A stretch of 64,000 bases of DNA, from positions 4,234,263 through 4,298,262 of the forward strand of contig JAWPML010000001.1 of assembly GCA_033344915.1 (NCBI GenBank), read 5' to 3'. This document shows positions 16,511 through 24,945 of this stretch, piece after piece. The notes under the pieces are model-generated. The model was not told the DNA's origin. It saw only the letters and a program-made list of their open reading frames with translations, and made no database searches. Position 1 is the stretch's first letter; each line of letters begins with the position of its first letter. Position numbers and translations under genes: made by a program. The DNA comes from Acidimicrobiales bacterium. Its GTDB lineage: Bacteria; Actinomycetota; Acidimicrobiia; Acidimicrobiales; Aldehydirespiratoraceae.

Positions 16511-17236
16511 ATGAACATGGATTCGACAGTCACCAGAACCGGTGCAGCCTCGTCGGTGCGGACCGCCGCTGACGCCGGCGTGGACCCATCGGTGGACCGA
16601 GAGGCGGGAGTGCTCGACGCGTCGGGGGTGTGGAAGGCGTATCGGCGGGGGTGGTGGCCTCGGCGGCGAACGTTGCAGGTGTTGAAGGGCGCTGACGTGC
16701 GACTCGAGGCGGGTGAGGTCGTGGGGTTGGTTGGGGAGAACGGGTCGGGCAAGTCCACGCTGATGAAGGTGCTGGTGGGTGACCTGGTGGCCGATGTCGG
16801 GGTGGTGGAGCGCGCAGCGAGCTTCGGCTACTGCCCACAGGTTCCGGTGCTCTACGAGCGGCTGACTTGTGACGAGCATCTCGACCTGTTCGGCGCCGCG
16901 TACGGGTTGGCGACGGGTGATCTGGCCCGGGCCCGCGAGCAAATGTACGACGATCTGGACTTCGCCCGATTCGCCGAAACCCGGGTAGAGGAGCTCTCCG
17001 GGGGGACGCGGTCGAAGCTGAACCTGGCGTTGGCGATCTTGCACGACCCCCAGCTGCTATTCCTGGATGAGCCCTACGCGGGGTTCGACTGGGACACCTA
17101 TCAGCGCTTCTGGGACCTCACCGCGCAACGCCGTGACGCGGGCGCCAGCCTGTTGATCATCAGCCACTTCATCGCGGATGAGGAGCGCTTCGATCGGATC
17201 TATGACCTGATCGACGGGCGCACGGTGCCGCGATGA
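16511..17236 (+). CDS. ABC transporter ATP-binding protein
   Basis: A 241-residue nucleotide-binding subunit. Walker A is GENGSGKST, a Q-loop region lies near 'GYCPQVPVLYERLT', the signature is ELSGGTRSKL (a variant of LSGGQ) and Walker B is LLFLDEPYAGFD. A switch His follows in 'LLIISHF'. It is expected to power export together with the adjoining permease. Start at 16511 follows a GAGAGG-like ribosome site; an upstream in-frame extension crosses the operator and is rejected. The substrate is unknown, but the CsoR-like box suggests a copper-linked role. Confidence 0.88.
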   Translation: MNMDSTVTRTGAASSVRTAADAGVDPSVDREAGVLDASGVWKAYRRGWWPRRRTLQVLKGADVRLEAGEVVGLVGENGSGKSTLMKVLVGDLVADVGVVERAASFGYCPQVPVLYERLTCDEHLDLFGAAYGLATGDLARAREQMYDDLDFARFAETRVEELSGGTRSKLNLALAILHDPQLLFLDEPYAGFDWDTYQRFWDLTAQRRDAGASLLIISHFIADEERFDRIYDLIDGRTVPR

Positions 17237-18717
17237 CCACCACCGTCGGCTTCAGTAGCCGGTGGTTGGCCGAGTACTGGCGCCGACCCCTCAATGTCGT
17301 GTTGTTGGTCGCGGTGCCGGTCGTGTTCGTGACCCTGTCGGCCGGCGCGCTGGCGGACTTCGCCGACATCTTGGGCGGCGCTGCTGACGTGGGCGAGGTC
17401 GAGGCAGCCACCGCCGGCTGGGCGGCAGCCGTGTTAGCCGGCGTGGCCGGGTTCTTCCATGTCTCGCAGTCCCGGGACGCGGACCGGCGGCTGGCGGCGG
17501 CCGGCGCCGGGGCGGGCCGCGTGGTTGCATCTCGACTGGTATCGACGCTGACCCTGGCCGCGCTGGCCTCGGTCGGCGCGCTCATCGCGCTGGCCGCACG
17601 TACCGATGTGGCCGGCACCGGGCGAGTGATCGGCGCTACCGCACTGTTCGCGTTGACCTACACCGGGTTCGGGGTGCTGGTGGGGGCGCTGGTGCGCTCG
17701 GAGCTCAACGGCTCGTTGATCGTGGTCTTCGCTTGGATCTTCGACGTCTTCTTCGGCCCCGCCATGGGCGGCACGGCCACCGTGCTGAGGCTCTTCCCTC
17801 TCCACTTCCCGACGTTGGTTGTCACCGATGTCGCGTCGGGCCACAGCGGGGCACTGGGTGACCTGGGCCTGTCGCTGCTGTGGGCCGTGGCGGCCATGAC
17901 CGCGGCCACGGTTGCGCTGGTGGCGACCACCCGTCCCCACGAGCAGGCCACCCGGCAGCGGAGCCCGGCCCGGCGGCGAGCGATGGCTGGGTTGGGTGCT
18001 GCGGGCCGTCAGCTGCAGCGCATGCCAGTGATGTGGATCCTCATCATCGGTCTGCCGGTCGCGTTCATCTCCGTCTCGATCGCCGTCACCCCCGAAGACC
18101 CGACCCCGGTCGAGCTCGTCGAGGGTGGCCGACGGGGGCTGTCGATCATCTCCATGGCCGATGTCCACGGGGCGATCATGGTCCCGATCACAATCGGATT
18201 CCTGGCCTCGCTGGCCGGGCTGTTCGTGATCCTGGACTCCGCGGAGGCCGACCGGCGCCTGTCCCTCACTCGGTTCCGGCCCGGTGAGATCCTGGGTGTC
18301 CGCATGACCGTCATCGGCGCCGCGGCGCTGGTGGCGACCGCGGTGTCGATCGCGGTCACCGCCGTCAGCTTCGATGCGGTGAGCTGGCCCATCTTCATCG
18401 GCGCCAACGTCCTGGTCGCGCTCACCTACGCCACCATCGGCGTCATCGTCGGGCCGGTCTTCGGTCGCCTCGGTGGCCTCTACCTGCTCTTGGTGTTGCC
18501 GTTCATCGACATCGGCCTCGCGCAGAACGCCATGTTCGACGCGGCCCCGCCCGCCTGGGGCGCCTACATGCCGGCTCACGGAGCCGTCCGGGTGATGATG
18601 GACGGTGCTTTCACCCCCACCTTCGACGAAACCGGGGCCCTGGTCGTCGCGCTGGCATGGCTCGGCGGGCTGGCCGCCATGGCTGCGTTGGTGTTCCGCC
18701 GGGTGACCGTGAGATGA
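17233..18717 (+). CDS. ABC-2-type transporter permease
   Basis: A 494-residue multi-spanning protein with about 12 hydrophobic segments in two similar halves, each containing a 'rL...r....ii..r......l.' region ('RDADRRLAAAGAGAGRVVASRLV' and 'EADRRLSLTRFRPGEILGVRMT'). It looks like two ABC-2 permease domains fused, so one chain could pair with two ATPase subunits. ATGA overlap with the ATPase. Resembles NosY/CcmB-like export permeases only in general layout; the substrate is not known. Confidence 0.8.
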   Translation: MTTTVGFSSRWLAEYWRRPLNVVLLVAVPVVFVTLSAGALADFADILGGAADVGEVEAATAGWAAAVLAGVAGFFHVSQSRDADRRLAAAGAGAGRVVASRLVSTLTLAALASVGALIALAARTDVAGTGRVIGATALFALTYTGFGVLVGALVRSELNGSLIVVFAWIFDVFFGPAMGGTATVLRLFPLHFPTLVVTDVASGHSGALGDLGLSLLWAVAAMTAATVALVATTRPHEQATRQRSPARRRAMAGLGAAGRQLQRMPVMWILIIGLPVAFISVSIAVTPEDPTPVELVEGGRRGLSIISMADVHGAIMVPITIGFLASLAGLFVILDSAEADRRLSLTRFRPGEILGVRMTVIGAAALVATAVSIAVTAVSFDAVSWPIFIGANVLVALTYATIGVIVGPVFGRLGGLYLLLVLPFIDIGLAQNAMFDAAPPAWGAYMPAHGAVRVMMDGAFTPTFDETGALVVALAWLGGLAAMAALVFRRVTVR

Positions 18718-19019
18718 CGATGGAGACGCTGGTGGAGGCCATGGCCAGGCTCGAGACGGCCGGGTACCGCGGTGCGTTCTCGGCTACGCCCGACGGGCTG
18801 CGCTGCCCGAGCTGTGGGGATGCACATGACCCGGGCGACGTGGGGATCGATGAACTGGTGCGGTTCGAGGGTGAGAGCGACCCGGGCGATGAAGTGGCCC
18901 TGTTCGCGCTGCGCTGCGGGGGCTGTGGCGCCACCGGGACCTATGTCGTCGCGTACGGCCCGATGATCGAGCCCGACGAGGCCGAGGTCGTCAGTCGACT
19001 GGTCGATCGCCGCTGGTGA
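18714..19019 (+). CDS. Small zinc-ribbon-like protein
   Basis: A 101-residue protein with two CxxC knuckles, LRCPSCGD and LRCGGCGA, spaced by about 38 residues, consistent with a zinc ribbon. N-terminal helix 'METLVEAMARLETAGYRGAFSATPDG'. No membrane segment. The start overlaps the permease stop (ATGA), placing it in the ABC operon, while its 3' end overlaps the convergent hydrolase gene by 29 bases. The function is not recognised. Confidence 0.7.
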   Translation: MTMETLVEAMARLETAGYRGAFSATPDGLRCPSCGDAHDPGDVGIDELVRFEGESDPGDEVALFALRCGGCGATGTYVVAYGPMIEPDEAEVVSRLVDRRW

Positions 19020-19938
19020 GCTGATCGATACAGGAGCCCGGGTCGGTAGTGGGGAGCTGGTGATCGGCTCCTGCGACGACGGTCATCTCGACGTCGGGGT
19101 GTGCGTGAAGGAGCCGGGCTACGTGGTGGCGATCGCCGACTGGATCGCGCTCGCCCCACACGAGCCGCAGTTGGGTGGGTCCGTGATCGAGGCGCGCGAG
19201 CAGTCGGGTCCAGTCGGTGTCGATGACGAGGTGGCGCATGGCGTCCCGGTAGGCGGGCCAGGTGTGGAGGGGAACCGCGCGGGCGACGGGGATCGGGAGG
19301 CGGGGTTCGGCGGCGACGGTGAGCCACCCGGCCGCGCGGCGGTGCCGGCAGCTGAGGGCGCACGCCCGTTTCGCCAGGTCCGTATCGAGCACGAACAGCC
19401 GAGCCATCGTGCTCCCCGAGATCCGAGTGCGAGCGGCACTCTGGGAGGGGTAGACCGGGGCACCCCAACACACCACCCGCACCACTCGGTCGGGGTGACG
19501 GGCCGCCCACCGCAACGCCAGTGACGACCCCATCGAGTGGGCCCCGACCATGACGCGGTCCGCCGAGAGCGCGCCCGTTGACTCGGCCAGCTCGTCGAGC
19601 GCATCGAGATGCGCCTCGACGCTGAATGCAGTCCGTGCCTCGTCGAGAGACCGGCCGAACCCCAACAGATCAGGCACCACCACCCGATGACGCTCGGCCA
19701 GGCGGTCGAACCCGGCGCCGAAGATGTCGCCGGTCGATACCAGGCCATGCAACAACATGATGGCGGTGGCACCGTCGCCGCCGCTGCGGGCCCAGAGGCG
19801 ACCCCAACGCCGACCGGCAAGGGTCGGGGGTTCCCAGGTGCGCACAGCCGGCGAGGAGAGGTGCCGTGCCGTCCACGCGGTCATGCCGAGGACACCAGCG
19901 GTGCCGGCGGCGCTCAGGAGTATTCGGGGATGCAGCAT
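18991..19938 (-). CDS. Alpha/beta hydrolase
   Basis: A 315-residue protein with an N-terminal membrane segment ('ILLSAAGTAGVLGMTAWTA'). The hydrolase core has the oxyanion region MLLHGLVSTGDIFG, the nucleophile elbow GAHSMGSS (Ser), 'GERDPVGD' for the acid and 'GADHQLP' for the His. A complete catalytic triad is therefore likely. Membrane-tethered esterase or lipase-like function; the substrate is unknown. It overlaps the AAA ATPase gene by 25 bases at its start and probably shares its promoter. Confidence 0.82.
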   Translation of the reverse strand: MLHPRILLSAAGTAGVLGMTAWTARHLSSPAVRTWEPPTLAGRRWGRLWARSGGDGATAIMLLHGLVSTGDIFGAGFDRLAERHRVVVPDLLGFGRSLDEARTAFSVEAHLDALDELAESTGALSADRVMVGAHSMGSSLALRWAARHPDRVVRVVCWGAPVYPSQSAARTRISGSTMARLFVLDTDLAKRACALSCRHRRAAGWLTVAAEPRLPIPVARAVPLHTWPAYRDAMRHLVIDTDWTRLLARLDHGPTQLRLVWGERDPVGDRHHVARLLHAHPDVEMTVVAGADHQLPTTDPGSCIDQLTSGDRPVD

Positions 19939-20573
19939 GCAGGGAGCTCGGCGGCGATGGCGCCTAGGGCTCGTTGGGCCTTGGTCGGGAAGTCCACGGT
20001 GGCGTCGACGATGGTGCGGTTCGGGTGGTGGTGCCAGGCGTCGGCGATGCGGGCATCGATCTCGGCTGCGGTGTCGGGGTCCTCGGTCCGCAGTGGGTTC
20101 GAGTGGTCATAGCCCTTGTCCTGACCCGGCGTCCGCAGGTGGATCACGGCCGCATAACGCGCCCGCTCTGCGTCGACCGTGACGGCCATGTCGGTCTCGA
20201 AGTCGTTGCGTCCGCCGGGCCAATAGGCGATCCCGTCGAGCGTGCCCCGATCACACAGCACCACCGCTGCGGTCCGATGCTCGAGGTGGAGCCGTTCGAG
20301 CTGGCGCTGCACGCAGAAGATGGCGCGTTGCGCGGCGCGACGGGCCGGCAACGACGTCAGTCTCGGGAACCCGCCCCCGAAGACGATGCCTGCGGCCTCG
20401 GGCAGGATCACCACATGGCCGCACAAGCTGCGCCGCGCCATCTCCAACACCGCGGTCTTGCCCGCGCCGGGCCCACCGGTCACCACCACCAGGCGAGGGT
20501 CATGGCGCCGCGTTGCACACGGACACGAACCCGCACAAACGTCGACCGCATCGGACCCGGACCGCATGTTCAT
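19914..20573 (-). CDS. AAA-type P-loop ATPase/kinase-like protein
   Basis: A 219-residue soluble protein. Walker A is VTGGPGAGKT near residue 35, and 'VLCDRGTLDGIAYWP' fits the 'D-R-G-x-x-D' block of the AAA_28/NadR-like kinase group. The N-terminus has CAGSCPC, a possible metal or thiol site. The start at 20573 has an AGG 8 bases upstream of the internal ATG, so 20567 is an alternative start. The CsoR-like box is 28 bases upstream on the same strand. The substrate is not known. Confidence 0.75.
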   Translation of the reverse strand: MNMRSGSDAVDVCAGSCPCATRRHDPRLVVVTGGPGAGKTAVLEMARRSLCGHVVILPEAAGIVFGGGFPRLTSLPARRAAQRAIFCVQRQLERLHLEHRTAAVVLCDRGTLDGIAYWPGGRNDFETDMAVTVDAERARYAAVIHLRTPGQDKGYDHSNPLRTEDPDTAAEIDARIADAWHHHPNRTIVDATVDFPTKAQRALGAIAAELPACCIPEYS

Positions 20574-20593
20574 CCTGCCACCATTCCACCAGA

Positions 20594-20623
20594 TAGGGGG
20601 TAGGGGTAGGGACCAAAGGCTCT
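20594..20623 (-). promoter_or_regulatory. CsoR-like box upstream of the AAA ATPase gene
   Basis: On the minus strand the sequence from 20623 reads AGAGCCTTTGGTCCC followed by TACCCCTACCCCCTAT. Its first 23 bases are identical to 16439-16461. The motif is oriented toward the AAA ATPase start at 20573. The right half has C-tracts rather than a palindromic G-tract, so it is a half-site-like version. Confidence 0.6.
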
Positions 20624-20697
20624 GTCGGTTCGCGGGTTTCCCAATGAGAGTGATGGTGGAACTGCACTTCGCCTTCACGAAAGGAAAACGATTTCGA

Positions 20698-20979
20698 ATG
20701 GTCACCCTGCTTGGAATTCTCGCCGATGCCGGCGATGGCTGGGATCACATGGGAGGTTGGGGAGGGGGGTGGATGTGGCTGTGGGGTGTGGCGATGATGG
20801 CCCTTTTCGCAATGCTGCTCGTGTGGCTCGTCCGGGTCTCGGGCGCCGGTCCGGCGTCGCAGGAAGGACCTCTACCGAGGGATCCTTCGGACCGTGCCCG
20901 CGAGATTCTGGCCGAGCGCTACGCCCGCGGTGAACTCTCGACCGAGGAATATCGCGAACGCGTCGGCGAGCTCCAATGA
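20698..20979 (+). CDS. SHOCT-domain small membrane protein
   Basis: A 93-residue protein: a glycine/tryptophan-rich N-terminus (GWDHMGGWGGGWMWLW), one membrane helix ('GVAMMALFAMLLVWLV') and a C-terminal SHOCT motif ('AREILAERYARGELSTEEYRERVGEL'). SHOCT segments are short oligomerisation helices. Such proteins are common beside copper genes in actinomycetes, with no defined function. Start at ATG 20698 with an AAAGGA ribosome site. Confidence 0.82.
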   Translation: MVTLLGILADAGDGWDHMGGWGGGWMWLWGVAMMALFAMLLVWLVRVSGAGPASQEGPLPRDPSDRAREILAERYARGELSTEEYRERVGELQ

Positions 20980-21626
20980 ACGCCGGTGACTCACCCGCTC
21001 AGGACGCGGTGACTGCGCGCTATGACCGGATCGCCCGGTTCTACGACCTGTTCGACAAGCCGATGGACCTCCTCGGGGTCGGTCGCCGACGCAAACGCCT
21101 CCTCAGTCACGCCGAGGGCAACACACTGGAGGTGGGTGTTGGTACGGGCCGCAACCTGGGCCTGTACCCCGACGGAGTCGAGCTGACCGGGATCGACGTG
21201 TCGGCCAACATGATGGCTCGGGCACGAGGGGTCGCCGAGCGGCTGGACCGCCCCGTCGGCCTCGATGTGGCTGACGTTCAGGACCTGCCGTATGAGGATG
21301 CCTCCTTCGACACCGTGACAGCGACCTGTGTGTTCTGCTCGGTTGCCGACCCTGTCGCCGGGTTGCGCGAGGTGGCCAGGGTGGTGCGCCCTGAGGGGCA
21401 GGTACTACTGCTCGAACACGTCCGACCTCGCAACGCAGTGCTCGGCTGGTTGGCTGACCGGATCGCCCCGGTCGTCGCCCGGCTCATGGGTCCCGAGATC
21501 AACCGGCGAACCGAGGACAACGTCGCCGCGGCCGGGCTCGACATCGTCGAGGTTGGCCGCTGGGGCGTCTGGCGTGAGATCCATGCCAGGTCCACCGGGC
21601 GCCCCGAGGAGGTCGATCCGTCGTGA
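20976..21626 (+). CDS. Class I SAM-dependent methyltransferase
   Basis: A 216-residue Rossmann methyltransferase of the UbiE/PmtA type. Motif I is LEVGVGTGRNLGLYP, motif II 'LTGIDVSANMMARA' and motif IV 'LPYEDASFDTVTATCVFCSV'. 'LLLEHVRP' follows. Soluble, with no signal. It overlaps the SHOCT gene by four bases and lemA by four bases. It may modify phospholipid or a quinone-like substrate; the substrate is not determined. Confidence 0.85.
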   Translation: MNAGDSPAQDAVTARYDRIARFYDLFDKPMDLLGVGRRRKRLLSHAEGNTLEVGVGTGRNLGLYPDGVELTGIDVSANMMARARGVAERLDRPVGLDVADVQDLPYEDASFDTVTATCVFCSVADPVAGLREVARVVRPEGQVLLLEHVRPRNAVLGWLADRIAPVVARLMGPEINRRTEDNVAAAGLDIVEVGRWGVWREIHARSTGRPEEVDPS

Positions 21627-22174
21627 TCGTCGCTGGTGTGGTCGTGGCTGTCGTCGTGGTGGCCGTCGTATGGGCGTGGGTCATGTACAACCGCATGATC
21701 CGGGGCCGTACTGGGGTTGATGGCACCTGGGCGCAGATCGAGGTGGAGCTGGCTCGGCGTCATGACCTGATTCCGAACCTGCTCGAGTCGGTCCGTGGCT
21801 ACGCCGCCCATGAACGCTCCACATTCGACTCCGTCACTCGGGCGCGTGCGAATGCTCTTGGCGCGACAGGGCCGGTCGATCGAGCCGAGGCGGAGCAATC
21901 GGTGTCCGAGGCGCTGGGTCGCCTGCTCGCGGTGGCTGAGTCCTACCCCGACCTGCAAGCCGATCGGAGCTTCGCCGCGCTCCAAACCGAGTTGGCCGCC
22001 ACGGAAGACCGCATCGCTGCGGCGAGGGCGGCGTACAACGACGCGGTGCTGGGATTCAACACCATGATCCAGCGGGTGCCGATGAATCTCATGTCTGGCG
22101 CGATGGGGATGGTGACCGTCGCATACTTCGATCTAGGCGCCGAGCCGCGCGACCCGATGGGCGTCCGGTTCTAG
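21623..22174 (+). CDS. LemA family protein
   Basis: A 183-residue protein with an N-terminal membrane helix followed by 'YNRMIRGRTGVDGTWAQIEVELARRHDLIPNLLESVRGYAAHE', the LemA signature, and a helical bundle ('LLAVAESYPDLQADRSFAALQTELAATEDRIAAARAAYNDAVLGFN'). Membrane-anchored; family function unclear. GTG start in a GTGA overlap with the methyltransferase. Last gene of this four-base-overlap chain. Confidence 0.9.
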   Translation: MIVAGVVVAVVVVAVVWAWVMYNRMIRGRTGVDGTWAQIEVELARRHDLIPNLLESVRGYAAHERSTFDSVTRARANALGATGPVDRAEAEQSVSEALGRLLAVAESYPDLQADRSFAALQTELAATEDRIAAARAAYNDAVLGFNTMIQRVPMNLMSGAMGMVTVAYFDLGAEPRDPMGVRF

Positions 22175-22205
22175 TTGTTGCCGACGTGATCTCTGCCGGG
22201 GCCGA

Positions 22206-23573
22206 TCACATGTCCATGTGGCCGGATGCGTCGGTGTGTGAGCGCATGAAGAGCCGCTCGGCGGCGACGATCACGGCGATGGCGGCGAGTGAGACATAGA
22301 TGATCAACATGTCGGCGCTGGCTTTCACCCACACGAACGCGGCCAGCACGACAACGTCGAGGACGATGGCGGTGGCGACGATGGCGGGGTTGACGTCGAT
22401 GCGGCTTCGGAGGTGTCGCAAGATGCCCCAGTGGATGGCGATGTCCATGATCAGGTAGAAGATCGCGCCGAGCGCAGCGATTCGGCGTAGGTCGAACGCG
22501 ACGGTGAGGGCCATCGCGAAGGCGATGGTGTACACCATCGTGTGGACCCGGATGGGGCCGGGCATGCCGAAGTGGCGATGGGGAACCTCCTTCATGCGCG
22601 AGAGCATGGCCAGCATGCGCGACGCGGCGAAAACGCTGGCGATGACGCCCGACGCGGTGGCCACTACGGCAATGCTGACGGTGAACCAGAGCCCGGCGTC
22701 GCCGAGTGCCGGTTCGGCGGCGCGGGCCAGGGCGAAGTCCTCGGCGTCGATGATCTCGGTGATGGTGAGGTTGCCGGCGACGGCGATGGACAGGACCAGG
22801 TAGAGGGCCGAGCAGATGGCGATCGAGATGACGATGGCGCGGCCGGTGTTGCGATGGGGGTCGACGATCTCGCCGCCGCTGTTGGTGATGGTGGTGAATC
22901 CCTTGTAGGCCAGGATGGTCAATGCGACTGCGGCGAGGAATCCGTCGAATGTCGCTGATCTCCCGCCCGTGGCGCTGCCGTTTGTGAAGTTCCCGCTGCT
23001 CGCGTACCAGAGGCCCACGATGGCGAAGACGGTGAGACCGATGACCTTGACGGCCGCCATGGCGCCTGCCGTGGTCTGGATGAGTCGGTTGCCGGCGATG
23101 TTGACGAGGAACGCGACGGCGAGCAGTCCAACGCCGAGCGCAGGTATCCAGAAATCCGTCGAACCGAGGTCGACGATCTGGAGGACGTACGCCGCGAACG
23201 TCCGGGCCACCAGACTCTCGTTGATGACCATGGATACGTACATGAAGAGTGCGAAGACGCCGGTTGCGGTCCCCAGCCCGTACTGCTCCTTGAGGAACAT
23301 CGCGACGCCGCCGGAGGAGGGGAAGGCGTTGGAGAGCTTCACGTACGAATAGGCGCTGGACGCGGCGACGACTGCGGCCACCAGGAAGGCCAATGGGAAC
23401 AGGTCACCGGCCAGACCGGCGGCCTGGCCGGTGAGTGCGAAGATGCCCGCGCCGATCATCACGCCGGTTCCCAGCGAGACCGCTCCGGTAAGGGTCAACG
23501 AGTCCGGCGCTGCGTCGTCGTGCCTGCCATGGTCTGTGGGACCCGGTTGTTCGGAAGGGTGGTCGTGGCTCAT
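22206..23573 (-). CDS. APC-superfamily amino acid permease
   Basis: A 455-residue transporter with about 12 membrane helices. The first helix region reads LGTGVMIGAGIFALTGQAAG, the unwound Gly-rich TM1 motif of the APC family; 'FPSSGGVAMFLKEQYG' and 'AYKGFTTITNSGGEIVDPHRN' are further family marks. The N- and C-termini are His-rich (MSHDHP..DHGRHDD and SHTDASGHMDM), suggesting a metal link. The start at MSHDHP is preferred to a longer frame. The substrate is unknown. Confidence 0.85.
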   Translation of the reverse strand: MSHDHPSEQPGPTDHGRHDDAAPDSLTLTGAVSLGTGVMIGAGIFALTGQAAGLAGDLFPLAFLVAAVVAASSAYSYVKLSNAFPSSGGVAMFLKEQYGLGTATGVFALFMYVSMVINESLVARTFAAYVLQIVDLGSTDFWIPALGVGLLAVAFLVNIAGNRLIQTTAGAMAAVKVIGLTVFAIVGLWYASSGNFTNGSATGGRSATFDGFLAAVALTILAYKGFTTITNSGGEIVDPHRNTGRAIVISIAICSALYLVLSIAVAGNLTITEIIDAEDFALARAAEPALGDAGLWFTVSIAVVATASGVIASVFAASRMLAMLSRMKEVPHRHFGMPGPIRVHTMVYTIAFAMALTVAFDLRRIAALGAIFYLIMDIAIHWGILRHLRSRIDVNPAIVATAIVLDVVVLAAFVWVKASADMLIIYVSLAAIAVIVAAERLFMRSHTDASGHMDM

Positions 23574-23598
23574 GGATCCCCGGTGATGCTCGGTGGGT

Positions 23599-23811
23599 CT
23601 ATTGACGCTCCACGGCCTCGCCGGCATCCACTGGGCGGTCGGTGACCTGCTCCGCCGAGCTGCGCCCGAGCCAGAACACGGCCGCGACCATGGCCCCGCA
23701 CCCGATCAACGCCAGAGCAAGGGCCCAACCGAGGCCCCAGCCCAAGATCAGCGCTGCTGTGGCGGCGGCTACCAGCAACCACATGTGGGTCGCACCTGTC
23801 ATGTGTTTCAC
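23599..23811 (-). CDS. Small membrane protein (DUF2933-like)
   Basis: A 70-residue protein with one long hydrophobic stretch ('MWLLVAAATAALILGWGLGWALALALIGCGAMVAAVFWL') that may form two helices, and a short charged tail. GTG start at 23811 with a strong AGGAGG eight bases upstream; the ATG at 23802 is an alternative. It lies behind a TACCCCTA box. Small hydrophobic proteins like this are frequent in copper loci; the role is unknown. Confidence 0.65.
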   Translation of the reverse strand: MKHMTGATHMWLLVAAATAALILGWGLGWALALALIGCGAMVAAVFWLGRSSAEQVTDRPVDAGEAVERQ

Positions 23812-23871
23812 GATCTGTACCTCCTCGATTCGGGCGGACGGTTTCGCCCACAACACGACTGTAGATACCAT

Positions 23872-23900
23872 TAGGGGGTAGGGGTAGAGACGAAGGTCCT
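23872..23900 (-). promoter_or_regulatory. CsoR-like box upstream of a small membrane protein gene
   Basis: The minus strand reads CCTTCGTCTC then TACCCCTACCCCCTAAT, a variant of the boxes at 16439 and 20601 with the same orientation relative to the downstream gene. TACCCCTA-CCCCCTA is shared exactly with the 20594-20610 part. Confidence 0.55.
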
Positions 23901-23946
23901 TGTGGCGGATCCAAGGGCACTGGTTCGACGAGTTGCCATGCGCGTC

Positions 23947-24777
23947 TCAACCGGATCGAGAATCGGTCGCGGCCCGATTCGAGGCCGTGACCGGGTCTGC
24001 GGGCCGACCGTTTCGCAGCAGCCAGCCTCCGGCGACGATGATTCCCGCGACGCTCATCCAGATGTTGATTCGGATGCCGGCGAGCTCGGTTGCGGGATCG
24101 ACGCGGATGGTCTCGAGCCAGAGTCGCGCCGTTAGATATCCGACGATGTAGACGGCGAGCAGCGCCCCCTTCCGCAGTCGGCCCGTCGCCCCGATCCAGA
24201 TGAGAAGGGCGACGAGTCCGAGGTTCCAGAGAGACTCGTAGAGGAAGGTCGGATGGAACGCCTCTGAATTCGCGAACTCTGCCGGCCGGTGTTCTGGATC
24301 GATCTCCACGGCCCAGGGAAGGTCGGTTGGCCCGCCGAAGAGCTCTTGGTTGAACCAGTTCCCGATCCGACCGATCGCCTGCGCCAGTGGCAGAGCGGGC
24401 ACGACCGCATCGAGCAGTGTTGGACGATCCCATCCCTCGCGACGGATGAAGTACAGCCCGACGAGAATGCCGGCGGCCATTCCCCCGGGGATTCCGAGGC
24501 CGCCCTCCCAGATCTTGAACGGCTCGGCGACACCCTCGTCGAATCGCCAGTCGGTGACCACGTGATACAGGCGGGCTCCGACGAGTCCTGCAGGAACCGC
24601 CCACATCGCGATGCGGGAGATGTCGTCGGGGTCCCCGCCGGCAGCGCTCCAGCGCCGTTGTGCGAGCCAGACCGCGGCGAGAACCCCGAGCGCGATCGCG
24701 AGTCCGTAGACACGCAGGGTGAGGGGTCCGAGCTCGAACGCCTCGCTGGGCGGACTCGGGAGCGAGGCGAAGATCAT
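23947..24777 (-). CDS. lgt: Prolipoprotein diacylglyceryl transferase
   Basis: A 276-residue polytopic enzyme. The Lgt signature GRIGNWFNQELFGGPTDLPW is intact (Arg and Asn of the active region), and 'LRVYGLAIALGVLAAVWLAQRRW', 'GARLYHVVTDW' and 'HPTFLYESLWNLGL' are further family blocks. It transfers diacylglycerol from phospholipid to the lipobox Cys of prelipoproteins. It is controlled by the BlaI-type operator 74 bases upstream. With lspA it makes a lipoprotein maturation pair inside the island. Confidence 0.93.
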   Translation of the reverse strand: MIFASLPSPPSEAFELGPLTLRVYGLAIALGVLAAVWLAQRRWSAAGGDPDDISRIAMWAVPAGLVGARLYHVVTDWRFDEGVAEPFKIWEGGLGIPGGMAAGILVGLYFIRREGWDRPTLLDAVVPALPLAQAIGRIGNWFNQELFGGPTDLPWAVEIDPEHRPAEFANSEAFHPTFLYESLWNLGLVALLIWIGATGRLRKGALLAVYIVGYLTARLWLETIRVDPATELAGIRINIWMSVAGIIVAGGWLLRNGRPADPVTASNRAATDSRSG

Positions 24778-24850
24778 GAGGTCTGACTTTCAGGACTAGC
24801 CGCCGAGGAGGTCGGGGCGGACGACGCGCAACAATCGGACATGCTGGGAC

Positions 24851-24871
24851 ACTACGACACTGTGTCGTAGT
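24851..24871. promoter_or_regulatory. BlaI/CopY-type operator (lgt)
   Basis: A perfect palindrome with nine-base arms ACTACGACA and TGTCGTAGT around CTG. It lies 74 bases upstream of lgt and in no gene. It fits the TACGACA-nnn-TGTCGTA consensus shared by eight sites in the window; BlaI/CopY repressors bind dyads of this kind (core TACA/TGTA or TACGACA). Confidence 0.8.
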
Positions 24872-24945
24872 TCAGTCGTCGGCCTCGGACGCGGTGGAGT
24901 ACCTCCGATCCGCGTCTGAAGTCTGGGAGCCTCGGGTTGGAGCCT

